Source of the DNA: Candidatus Omnitrophota bacterium
Lineage (GTDB): Bacteria; Omnitrophota; Gorgyraeia; VGKN01
DNA length: 41,941 nucleotides
Assembly (NCBI GenBank): GCA_020052955.1
Contig: JAGVOB010000163.1
Span: 1 to 41,941, forward strand
Direction of reading: 5' to 3'
The notes beneath the pieces are model-generated. The model ran no database searches and had not been told where the DNA came from. It was given only the letters and a program-made list of their open reading frames with translations. Position numbers and translations under genes: made by a program. Below are positions 27,064-35,452 of the stretch, in pieces (positions within the stretch are counted from its first letter, which is position 1; each line of letters starts with the position of its first letter).

Positions 27064-28314
27064 TTACCCTACCAGCAAAAGGCCTATACGGTAGAATTTA
27101 TTGGCCACGGGAAATTTCAGTTCTATGCCTAATTTTGCCACAGTCTTTACCACATCAACACCTACAGCTTCCAGCGGTATCCGCGCAAGATTGGGGAACC
27201 GGCACTTAGCGGCGCATTCATTGCATAATTTACAAGAACCTCCGATAAAAGACTGCGCGAAATGATAACTATGAGTAAACGCGAATTTCTCCAAATCCAA
27301 AAGAATGCGGTGTAATTTAACCGTAGATTCCTGTTTTATCTTTTTCCAATCTTCTCCTATTGCAGATTGTAATGCCACGATTAACCCTTTCTTGTAGCTT
27401 AAAAACATTTTTTGATAGTCAAGTTTCGGTATGTGCGGCGGACAGGTTAATTTTTTATTGTGATTAACGCAGTTATAGCAAAAGAGTTTCACCTTGGGAT
27501 CAAAAACGATATCCTTAGGATTAATAGGTAATACCTGTGTGGCCCCCAGGCTAAGAGCATGCTCCTTTAGTTTATCAAGCGCGCTAAAGATGTTGTTCAT
27601 TCTCTTAAACTCTTCAATACTATCAACCTCCATCCAGTTGAATCCATAAGTCGACACTGCGCGAAAAATATACTTAGGCAAAAGCTCATCAATGACATCT
27701 TCGTAAATAATCTTTCTCTTACCCATCTTCACCAGTTCACCCATTCTCTTTATAAAATCATTATTGCCTGCGCTTATCTTACCGATACCGATTGAACGGC
27801 CAAAAATCCCCTTGGCCGATAAAGGAACGTTTCTTCCTATGCGCACAATGCGGTTATGCGCAACTTTGACTTTATTCTCGCGCGGACTGACGTTATAATC
27901 AAAATCGACCAAAAGAAGGTTTTCCTTTGAACTCTTTGAATGGATAAGCTTCTCCAGTAATTCTTTTTCGCAGATAATATCACCGTCTATCAGGAGAAAA
28001 GGCTTAAGCAGGTATTTACGGCACAACCACAAAGAATATATTACGTTTGTAGTTAAAAAATCTTTATTCTCTATGCAAATTATCTCCCTAAACCATACTC
28101 TTTTTTTAATCTCCTTTAACTCCTTAAAGACCAGCTCTTTTTTATGCCCAACAACAATTATGATCTTTTCAATTTTTTTTAAGGATACCAGTTTTTCTAC
28201 CATATTTTCCAAGATAGTCTGATTATCTGCCAACCGGAAAAGGCACTGGTGCATCTGATTAGTATAAGGTAAAAGCTTCTTTTCCTTTCCCGCTACAAGT
28301 ATTATGGCATTCAT
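27064..28314 (-). CDS. degenerate nucleotidyltransferase fused to a DUF2284-like Fe-S domain
   Basis: 416 residues. Residues 1-240 are an NTP-transferase fold similar to LicC-type cytidylyltransferases (FLTTNVIYSLWLC, LLIDGDIICE about 108-115). The signature loop is altered: the usual AAGxGxR...PK is here AGKEKKLLPY...MHQ, so the G-x-R and active lysine positions hold E11, K13 and Q23. From about 245 the sequence matches the DUF2284 pattern: SLGATQVLPINPKDIVFDP, then C279, C282 and TCPPHIP (C291). It ends with a ferredoxin-like C361-x2-C364-x2-C367-x3-C371 and EAVGVDVVKT. DUF2284 is a predicted metal-binding family without a settled function. The gene lies between a canonical paralogue and a CDP-alcohol transferase. 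Confidence 0.75.
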   Translation of the reverse strand: MNAIILVAGKEKKLLPYTNQMHQCLFRLADNQTILENMVEKLVSLKKIEKIIIVVGHKKELVFKELKEIKKRVWFREIICIENKDFLTTNVIYSLWLCRKYLLKPFLLIDGDIICEKELLEKLIHSKSSKENLLLVDFDYNVSPRENKVKVAHNRIVRIGRNVPLSAKGIFGRSIGIGKISAGNNDFIKRMGELVKMGKRKIIYEDVIDELLPKYIFRAVSTYGFNWMEVDSIEEFKRMNNIFSALDKLKEHALSLGATQVLPINPKDIVFDPKVKLFCYNCVNHNKKLTCPPHIPKLDYQKMFLSYKKGLIVALQSAIGEDWKKIKQESTVKLHRILLDLEKFAFTHSYHFAQSFIGGSCKLCNECAAKCRFPNLARIPLEAVGVDVVKTVAKLGIELKFPVANKFYRIGLLLVG

Positions 28315-28316
28315 AG

Positions 28317-29015
28317 CTATTTTTTTGTAATCTTCTTTAGGCTGACCAGGTCTTCGGGGGTATCAATCTCATGCCAGAAGAATGAATTAATGAGTATAGG
28401 CTTAACCCCGAACCCTTTGCCGGCCATTTCGCTTACCACATCTTCATACCAATCATTCCATCGTCCTTGCTCCAGCCATTTTTCTAACATCCTGCCGAAC
28501 AATTTAAGGTAGTTATAACTTATTTTTGTGATCCCTGAATATACCCCAAAAGTCAACTTATCAGGAATATCCATAGCCATTTTTATTATCCTGCCTCTAT
28601 TAAGCCTTACCCGATATCCGCCTTTCTCCCTCTGCTTTACCAATACCGAAAGATTAGCCTTGTCTTTAATTATCTTCTTTAATAACGCGGATTCCAGAAT
28701 TATATCGCTGTTCATAAAAATCAAATCGCCATTCCACTTGCTCATAGACAACCATACCGAGATAATACTGTTGGAATGGGCGTAAAAGGGGTTGAAAATA
28801 ACCTCAACCCCTTTAAATCTTCGGCAAAATAATTTCACCTTCTTGGCCTGAAACCCGCAAACTATCAGGATATCTTTTATGCCGCAGGAATTTAAAAGCC
28901 CTATCTGCCTTTCCAAGAGAGCCTTACCGCCCACCTTTACCATGCACTTTGGCAAGTTTTGTGTATATGGCTTCAAGCGTCTGCCCATACCCGCGGCAAG
29001 TATTATCGCCTTCAT
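28317..29015 (-). CDS. LicC-like nucleotidyltransferase
   Basis: 232 residues, a complete single-domain NTP-transferase. AAGMGRRLKPYTQNLPK (7-23) has the glycine loop, Arg13 and the PK lysine (K23). SNSIISVWLSM and MNSDIILE are close to the NN-x-YSL and D-containing motifs of CTP:phosphocholine cytidylyltransferase-like proteins. The C-terminal part carries FFWHEIDTPEDL. It should join a phosphorylated alcohol or sugar to CMP (or another NMP), releasing pyrophosphate. It overlaps the HisC-like gene by 4 bases (ATGA), a tight coupling that suggests shared substrate flow. Confidence 0.85.
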   Translation of the reverse strand: MKAIILAAGMGRRLKPYTQNLPKCMVKVGGKALLERQIGLLNSCGIKDILIVCGFQAKKVKLFCRRFKGVEVIFNPFYAHSNSIISVWLSMSKWNGDLIFMNSDIILESALLKKIIKDKANLSVLVKQREKGGYRVRLNRGRIIKMAMDIPDKLTFGVYSGITKISYNYLKLFGRMLEKWLEQGRWNDWYEDVVSEMAGKGFGVKPILINSFFWHEIDTPEDLVSLKKITKK

Positions 29016-30073
29016 CGGGAAAAATATCCTTTCAATGCGCGTAATACGATCTCCATTTTCTCCTTAGGCCCGGTGGTAATCCGCAGATAATCCCGCAGGA
29101 ACGAATCCTCCGAAGGCAGGTAAATCAATACGCCTTTTGATTTTAAATAAGCATATACGTCTTTTCTCTTACCGTATACCTTTGCTAATACAAAATTAGC
29201 ATGCCCTTTAATAATTTCTAAACCCATCCTCTTTAAACCTGCCGCGAGATACTTCTTGCCTTCAGATTCAACTTTAACATAATTCTGGATATGCTTTGGA
29301 TGGTCAAGGATATATTCCGCGACTTTTAAAGCAAAGGTATGCGCCTCATACATCGGCCTAACTTTAAAGAAAGCCTCGATGGTATCCGGATGGCTTACCG
29401 CATATCCCAGACGTATGGATGCCGCACCTAAGGCCTTGGAAAATGTTCTCAGCACTATGAGGTTATCAAAACGTTGTGTCAATTTGAGGACAGTATGAGG
29501 ATAAAAATGAAAATAAGCTTCATCAATTAACACCGCTATACCCAACCGATTAGCCTTACGGATAATCTCCCTTAAAAAATCGAGCTCTAATACAGTGCCG
29601 GTCGGGCTATTAGGATTAGCCAGAGCGATAAGTTTAGTTCTTTTTGATACCGATACCGTCAATTTCTTCTTATCAACGCTGAAATCATTTTTAAAACCAA
29701 CTCCTATTTTTCTTGCTCCAAAAATCTTAATATATATATCATACATTGCATAGGTGGGATCCAGAACCACAACCGAATCCCCGGGTTCAACAAAAACCTC
29801 AAAGGCGCTTTTAATACCGCCATCGGAACCATTGGTAAGCAATATCCGTTCCTCGGGAACCCCCAGGTATCCGGAAAGTTTCTTGTAAAGGCGGCAAGGC
29901 TCAGGATACATTGAAAACTCCTCGGGCCTGATAGAGCTATATATGCAGGACAACGCTTTTTTATCCCAATCCAGCATACCTTCATTCTTATCCGCCCGAA
30001 CATAACCTATCCGCGATTCATTAACTCTGGGGAAACGATTTAATTTCCTTATTCTTTCTTTAATTTTTATCAT
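29012..30073 (-). CDS. HisC-like PLP-dependent aminotransferase or decarboxylase
   Basis: 353 residues, fold type I. TNGSDGGIKSAF (80-91), ANPNSPTG (152-159), the pyridine-binding D184 in LIDEAYFHF, and the Schiff-base K213 in RTFSKALGAASIRLGY are all present. Closest by eye are histidinol-phosphate aminotransferase and the related CobD/CobC-type amino-acid phosphate decarboxylases. No other histidine gene is nearby, and a nucleotidyltransferase overlaps it by 4 bases. A role in making an amino-alcohol phosphate for activation by CTP is therefore plausible (inference). A simple HisC duplicate remains possible. Confidence 0.8.
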   Translation of the reverse strand: MIKIKERIRKLNRFPRVNESRIGYVRADKNEGMLDWDKKALSCIYSSIRPEEFSMYPEPCRLYKKLSGYLGVPEERILLTNGSDGGIKSAFEVFVEPGDSVVVLDPTYAMYDIYIKIFGARKIGVGFKNDFSVDKKKLTVSVSKRTKLIALANPNSPTGTVLELDFLREIIRKANRLGIAVLIDEAYFHFYPHTVLKLTQRFDNLIVLRTFSKALGAASIRLGYAVSHPDTIEAFFKVRPMYEAHTFALKVAEYILDHPKHIQNYVKVESEGKKYLAAGLKRMGLEIIKGHANFVLAKVYGKRKDVYAYLKSKGVLIYLPSEDSFLRDYLRITTGPKEKMEIVLRALKGYFSR

Positions 30074-30083
30074 GTATTTAAGT

Positions 30084-31613
30084 TTATTTTAATTTATTTA
30101 AATGCAATTTAGCTTTTACAAGGGCAGCACAGTAGTTAACACACTCCTTTATCACCTTGTTAATCTTATCTCTCGAAAAGTATTTTCTATAAAATAGAAA
30201 TATTGTGCAACTCCATACCACTATCTGAGTAAACAAGGAAACAACCCCTACCAACCAGAAGCTCCTTACTTCGCGTATTAGATAGTTATGAAAGAAAGAA
30301 AAAGCTACGCTTAATACGCAAGGAATGCCCGCCAACTTTATAAAAACAAGCAATTCTTGTTTGTTCTCGAATATATAGCCTCGGACAAAATAGTAATTAA
30401 TCAGGGTGACTAAACCCTGAACCGAAACATTTATTAAGGCGATGGCTTTAATCCCGTATCCCATACGTATAGCAGTTAGATTAAAAATAACATTTAAGAT
30501 AAACCCGGCGATATAACTATTCAAGGAAAGAGCTTGTTTATTCACAGACGAACATTGCAAGATTAAAGCCGGGATTATAAGAAGGGCAATCATATAAAGA
30601 TTGCAGGAGAGTATAATAAATATTGCTATGCTGTCTATAAATTTTCTGGTCACTAATTCTGTCAGGAAATAAAAACAAATTTGTAAAAATGGTATCATTA
30701 TAGCGGCAGCTAACGCTAGATAAATAATTATCCGTTTGCTATCGTAGAATATATGCGCACGATGCTGGGCCTGGCCTGCCTTAGTCCAAAGGACAGGGGC
30801 AAGTACGTTTCCGAAATCCCTTAAGAATATCGAACCGAGGCTGGTATAGACTGCGGCATACGAATAGATGCCTAATACATTAAGGGGCAAAAGGCTAGCG
30901 ATGGTTGTTCGGTCGATAAGCTGATACCCCCAATAGACTAAGGCCAGTGAACTAAAGGTAATACCTACCTTAAATAACCGTTTAGTCTCTATCCAATCAA
31001 ATGAAAAACGGTAATTAATCCTCCCCTTTTTCCAGTAGTATTGGGCGGCAAGAAAAGCCCCTATAATAGGCGCAAGCAATACCGCATAAATTTTCAGCCA
31101 GTATATAAAAATTATAACTGCTGAAGTCGTAGCCACAGCCTGGATTAAATCGGATTTAGCCACCAGGTTAAACCTCTGGCGCACAAAATTCACCCCTCGC
31201 CAACATGCGGCTAAATGACTTATGGCAAAGGTGCATGCGGTCAAAAGAAAGCCTATTTTTAAAGTTCGGTCGGTAAAAAATAAGGAAGCGGCTGTGATAA
31301 CCGCAAACGGCAGCAAAGAATATAGCAAATCTGAAGTAAGAGAAATATTTTGCAACCGGATAGCCTCACTATCATTATTATTTCCTATTAGATGCGCCAT
31401 TTGCCTATTACTTGCTGATAATAACCCCGGATTAATCAGGGCAGCATATGTAGACCATAAACCTAAAAAACTTATAATACCGTAATCCTTGGGAGCCAGA
31501 ACCATAGCTATAATAATTGACTTAGGTATAGATAAAATATTAGAAATAATGCCTACCAGATTAAATTTTCCGGATTGCTTTAATATATCGACTACGCTAA
31601 TTTGCTTTGTCAT
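30084..31613 (-). CDS. Wzx-like polysaccharide flippase (MOP superfamily)
   Basis: 509 residues, hydrophobic throughout with about 12-14 membrane helices. It starts with a short amphipathic stretch and FNLVGIISNILSIPKSI, the first helix typical of RfbX/Wzx exporters. A charged QAQHRAHIFYDSKR loop separates two halves of similar layout, as in MOP transporters. It should move undecaprenyl-linked glycan across the inner membrane. It overlaps the upstream transferase gene by 17 bases. No Wzy polymerase or initiating sugar-phosphate transferase was recognised in the window, so those would be elsewhere. Confidence 0.85.
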   Translation of the reverse strand: MTKQISVVDILKQSGKFNLVGIISNILSIPKSIIIAMVLAPKDYGIISFLGLWSTYAALINPGLLSASNRQMAHLIGNNNDSEAIRLQNISLTSDLLYSLLPFAVITAASLFFTDRTLKIGFLLTACTFAISHLAACWRGVNFVRQRFNLVAKSDLIQAVATTSAVIIFIYWLKIYAVLLAPIIGAFLAAQYYWKKGRINYRFSFDWIETKRLFKVGITFSSLALVYWGYQLIDRTTIASLLPLNVLGIYSYAAVYTSLGSIFLRDFGNVLAPVLWTKAGQAQHRAHIFYDSKRIIIYLALAAAIMIPFLQICFYFLTELVTRKFIDSIAIFIILSCNLYMIALLIIPALILQCSSVNKQALSLNSYIAGFILNVIFNLTAIRMGYGIKAIALINVSVQGLVTLINYYFVRGYIFENKQELLVFIKLAGIPCVLSVAFSFFHNYLIREVRSFWLVGVVSLFTQIVVWSCTIFLFYRKYFSRDKINKVIKECVNYCAALVKAKLHLNKLK

Positions 31614-33519
31614 ACGATTTCATAAGCGCTCTTGTAATGTTATCTTTCGGATCGCCTTTATACACGCAATACTTCTCCATAAATTCTGTATTATTTAAAT
31701 CTTTTATCTCGCGCCTGCCCTTCATAAAATCCTCAACCTTATTCAGAAAATCCTCAATAGTATTACAAACTATCGCCCTCTTCTGCAACAGAAAGGCGGC
31801 CTCATCTGTAAGGCTTAAAAACATACTGTCGTTATATACCAAAATATGGCTCTTAGTAACAAGAGACTCATTCAAGGGGGTGCTTTGCTGCTCTATCAAA
31901 ACTAAGTCCGGATTATATATCTCCAGTGATTTCTTAAAAGAAATATTATCAATAACGGTAAACTTATCCGGATACCGGGCTTCAATATACTGTTTCAGAT
32001 AATGGTTATCGTAAGTACCGCAAAGAAATTTGAGCACTATTCTGCACTTAGGAAAACTTGCTAATTTATCAATTATCTTAGTTTGCAGCTTATAAATTGA
32101 CGGGATGGTGAACTCCGAAGCGAAAAATATATTTTCAAATGTTACCCCTATAAGGTATAAAATATTTACGTGTTTATTTTTATTTCCCTTAGAATTATAA
32201 CTTTTCGCGAAATCAGATATCGCAACAGAGCCAACCGGAATTACTACCGGTATTTTCTTTTCAGCCGGGTATCTTCTTTCAATAACATCGCGGCCGAAAC
32301 CGTATGAAAAATAATAATCACAATGATTCAGGTCTAAATCATAAAAAGCTTGGCCCATATAATTCGATCCATACACCCCTCCGTGCTGCATGCCGAACCG
32401 CGGCACATTATTCAGACGGAAAAACTCATTAACTATGCCGGCAGGATATCTATGGGGAGGATTACCCCAACAAACCATATCTATCGCAGTAGTATTATGC
32501 AACTCTTTAGCTGCTTTCCAATAATTCAGAATATTGGGCATTTTTCTTTCATAGAAACGCTTAATAAGAGGCACTAGATAAGAGTAAAGGTTTATAGCGT
32601 TATTATCGTTATTTTTCAGTATTTCATTATCAAAATTTAATTCATGCAAATTAAATTCGCCTTCATTTTTTTTATGTCCGTCTTTGTCTAGAAAGAAATC
32701 GCTAATGGGCTGCTTCTGCAAAAATTCCGGATTCATATTGTTATCTATATCCCAGAAAATTAAATTGAATTTCTCTTTAATCTCATTTGACGATGCAACA
32801 AAATCTAAATCGTAAAGCGGCTTCATAAAAAGGATATTCTTTTTACCCGCCGAGTATGGCAACATGGCTTCATGCCTTTTTTTAGCATAATGCCTAAGGG
32901 CCCGATAAAACACCTTAATTTTATTCATAAGATATTCAAATTTATAGGCATTTTTATGCCGACAAGGATTATTAGCCGTTAAATTAACTTTTAATGCTAG
33001 AATCGGCGGCTTTTTGTTATAATTCCAGGATTCCAACAATTTCCAGGTAATATTATCCGGGAAGAAAAAGGCGTTTTCTCTACTGTTGCCGCATAAGTCA
33101 ATCGGATTACCATTGTGCGGATAATTTAAACTAGCTATACTTTCGTGCTCTGTTATAGCTTCCAGGCCTTTTATCAGCCTAAAACTTCCAACTACAAACC
33201 TCTTAAATAAATAATTCATAGATACATAGAAAAAATTTATATCTTGTCTGCCAAATATTTGGCCATATACTTTTCTATTGTTCTCATCAAACCAGACAAT
33301 CGACTTATCCACCAACTCTGAAGCTTCCCGCGTAATCTTGTCTATTTCTTTATTCGGAAGATAATCAAATATACCTATGGCAGAAATACCTCTCTCCTTT
33401 TCAAGAAAAGAACGAATATAGGCGCTGTACGCAACAGGTATATATCTATGCTTAAGCTCAGCAAGAAAATAATCTGCATAACCAATGTTGTCTAAAAGAA
33501 GACAATCTTTTTTTTGCAT
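31597..33519 (-). CDS. putative surface-carbohydrate transferase (LIC12162-like)
   Basis: 640 residues, soluble. The middle holds NNVPRFGMQHGGVYGSNYM followed by YYFSYGFG and PVVIPVGSVAIS. A later block is DLVLIEQQSTPLNESLVT. The QHG histidine and a late donor-binding glycine/serine block are reminiscent of GT-B folds such as TagB/TagF and capsule transferases. The length and block order fit the uncharacterised LIC12162 family of Leptospira O-antigen-type loci; I make that match from memory and with reservation. Encoded one base after a methyltransferase gene and overlapping the flippase gene, it probably acts late in assembly, perhaps adding the nonulosonate (inference). Confidence 0.45.
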   Translation of the reverse strand: MQKKDCLLLDNIGYADYFLAELKHRYIPVAYSAYIRSFLEKERGISAIGIFDYLPNKEIDKITREASELVDKSIVWFDENNRKVYGQIFGRQDINFFYVSMNYLFKRFVVGSFRLIKGLEAITEHESIASLNYPHNGNPIDLCGNSRENAFFFPDNITWKLLESWNYNKKPPILALKVNLTANNPCRHKNAYKFEYLMNKIKVFYRALRHYAKKRHEAMLPYSAGKKNILFMKPLYDLDFVASSNEIKEKFNLIFWDIDNNMNPEFLQKQPISDFFLDKDGHKKNEGEFNLHELNFDNEILKNNDNNAINLYSYLVPLIKRFYERKMPNILNYWKAAKELHNTTAIDMVCWGNPPHRYPAGIVNEFFRLNNVPRFGMQHGGVYGSNYMGQAFYDLDLNHCDYYFSYGFGRDVIERRYPAEKKIPVVIPVGSVAISDFAKSYNSKGNKNKHVNILYLIGVTFENIFFASEFTIPSIYKLQTKIIDKLASFPKCRIVLKFLCGTYDNHYLKQYIEARYPDKFTVIDNISFKKSLEIYNPDLVLIEQQSTPLNESLVTKSHILVYNDSMFLSLTDEAAFLLQKRAIVCNTIEDFLNKVEDFMKGRREIKDLNNTEFMEKYCVYKGDPKDNITRALMKSYDKAN

Positions 33520-34395
33520 CTATTTCTTAATAGTCCATACCGCAGTAATCATATTGCCCCAAAAGGGCACGGAATCTTTAATAATGTCTCTGCGCCCTTT
33601 CGCGATTAATAAAATATCTCTTTTCATTTTTTCATAATCCCTGGGCAGATTAGCATAGGGTGTCTCTTCATAAAAATATTTTTTTTCCACTAACTCAAAC
33701 CCAAAAGGATGCAATATCTTATCTAATAAATCTACACTAAAAAAATGTAAATGCTCAATGGGAGTGAACAACCTCCATTTTTCCCGATATACTTCTGCGC
33801 AGAAAGATTCAATATTCGGCGTAGCTGTTATAAAAAGCATACCTTTATTTCTTAAAATAGAGGCACATTTTTTAAGATAACTTCCTGGTTCAATACAATG
33901 CTCTATAACGCCCCTTAAAACAACTAAATCAAATTTCTCCTTGCCTAAATCTAAATCTGAGAAATCTCCCTCAATTACTTCTATGCCAAATTTTTTCTTT
34001 GCATAATGCGCTGCGTTCGAATCTATTTCTATTCCCTTACGCTTCCACTTCCGCCGGTCAAACTCGTTTAAGAAAAACCCTCCTGAACAGCCTAAATCCA
34101 ATACGCTTCCCCGGCTTATAAATTTATTTATAAACTCATATTCCAACTTATACATTATCTTCCTATCATGGCACAGGACCTTATTCTCAAAGCGATTCCT
34201 GAGGTATGTGCCGTAAAAGATTTTAAGCCCATCTTCATTTATATGGGGATTTACCGAAACCATCCCGCATCCACGGCACCTAAGGGCTCCCAGATAATAC
34301 AGCCTGCCCCATAAATAAAACTTATTACTTCCGCAGATAATACAATTCCTTTTCTTATCGATATACTTCTTTAATCTCTTATAGACTTCTTCCAT
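33520..34395 (-). CDS. class I methyltransferase with N-terminal zinc ribbon
   Basis: 291 residues. The zinc site is C18/C21 (CIICGS) and C40/C43 (LRCRGCGMVSVNP), the form common in capsule and O-antigen methyltransferases. Motif I is VLDLGCSGGFF (98-108), then KGIEIDSNAAHYAKK, RGVIEHCIEPG and NKGMLFITATPN. Residues such as EHLHFFSVDLLDK near the C-terminus are typical of sugar C- or O-methyltransferases of this group. It lies 4 bases after the Rossmann dehydrogenase gene and directly before the putative transferase. Confidence 0.85.
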   Translation of the reverse strand: MEEVYKRLKKYIDKKRNCIICGSNKFYLWGRLYYLGALRCRGCGMVSVNPHINEDGLKIFYGTYLRNRFENKVLCHDRKIMYKLEYEFINKFISRGSVLDLGCSGGFFLNEFDRRKWKRKGIEIDSNAAHYAKKKFGIEVIEGDFSDLDLGKEKFDLVVLRGVIEHCIEPGSYLKKCASILRNKGMLFITATPNIESFCAEVYREKWRLFTPIEHLHFFSVDLLDKILHPFGFELVEKKYFYEETPYANLPRDYEKMKRDILLIAKGRRDIIKDSVPFWGNMITAVWTIKK

Positions 34396-34399
34396 TAAT

Positions 34400-35452
34400 T
34401 TAAACTGTTAGGAAAATACTTTTAATCTTTTTGATCTTCTGTATATCTTCTTCGCTGATATTTCTTATTATATCCCCCATCCCATCCGCTATTCCTAAAC
34501 ATCTTGTCGGTTGAATAATATTATCTACTATAACATCCCCGTGCCTACCCATCATTCCACCCGCAACAATGTTTATCCCTTCCACTGTCCTTCTGCCAAT
34601 GACCTCACTAAGCAACTTTTCGGTTGCTAGAATATTCGCAACAACACCCTCAAAACCCGCCCTTATGTCCAATCTTAATACGGTATGGCCATGCCTCTCT
34701 GCAAAGGCAATTGCATGTTTAAAAATACTGCCTTTACCTACATCGACAATTAATGCATTTTCATTTAACAGTTTTACCATCTCGGTATTAACCGCCGGCT
34801 CACCCGCTGTAGCCGCAATAAGAATGTCAGCGTTCTTCACAGCTTCCCGGTTTGATTTAAATGCCTTCACAATAGCTAGAGTCTGCGCAGGTTTAATTAA
34901 ATTTAAGGCTTTTGCAATAGCAAACGCTTTTTTGTAATCTCTCCTCGCAATATTAACCCAAGCACCTCTTTCAACCAAACGAAGAGCAATTTTGGAGCCT
35001 ATATTCCCTACGCCTATAATGGCTACTTTTTTCCCGCCTATCTTATATACAAATTGCGCCAGCAGCATATCAATAGCATCTACTGTAAGATCATTAGCTT
35101 TGAATGTAAAAACCTTGGATTTCTTAACTGTTTCTTTAACCAGGCGTTCTATATTACCGCCTATCCAATCTCCATATTCACTCTGGATTATCTTCTTCTC
35201 GGCATCAACTAGAATATATTCCACCTTGCCGTCTACATAACCGGCAATCTCTTTGGCTTGTTGCGGATTATATACAATCGCATTACCGGCAATGGCAAGC
35301 CTAGTTACCCTTAGGGGCGGGAAATATAAGCCTTCTCTATCGAGCTTTCTAGTATTGGCGATAGTAAACATTGTATGTTTGCCGCCAACAGCATGATGCT
35401 TTATATCGCGTAAGATTAAATCTATTTGCTTCTTAAGATCTTTTTTAGACAT
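34400..35452 (-). CDS. Rossmann-fold dehydrogenase-like protein of unknown substrate
   Basis: 350 residues. The N-terminal 120 residues match nothing I know (FPPLRVTRLAIAGNAIVYN). After LTVDAIDMLLAQFVYKI comes an NAD(P)-binding motif VAIIGVGNIGSKIALRL (143-159). ADILIAATAGEP and ALIVDVGKGS follow, as in shikimate, alanine or ornithine-cyclodeaminase-like dehydrogenases. A C-terminal glycine-rich IVAGGMMGRHGD is striking. The 8-base overlap with the FAD-NeuB gene suggests linked function in nonulosonate formation, for example reduction of a keto or imino intermediate (inference). No confident family name. Confidence 0.65.
   Translation of the reverse strand: MSKKDLKKQIDLILRDIKHHAVGGKHTMFTIANTRKLDREGLYFPPLRVTRLAIAGNAIVYNPQQAKEIAGYVDGKVEYILVDAEKKIIQSEYGDWIGGNIERLVKETVKKSKVFTFKANDLTVDAIDMLLAQFVYKIGGKKVAIIGVGNIGSKIALRLVERGAWVNIARRDYKKAFAIAKALNLIKPAQTLAIVKAFKSNREAVKNADILIAATAGEPAVNTEMVKLLNENALIVDVGKGSIFKHAIAFAERHGHTVLRLDIRAGFEGVVANILATEKLLSEVIGRRTVEGINIVAGGMMGRHGDVIVDNIIQPTRCLGIADGMGDIIRNISEEDIQKIKKIKSIFLTV

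Noticed and set aside
31607-32002. Plus-strand ORF of 131 codons across the 3' end of the putative transferase gene
   Set aside because: No recognisable domain; overlaps a well-supported minus-strand gene.
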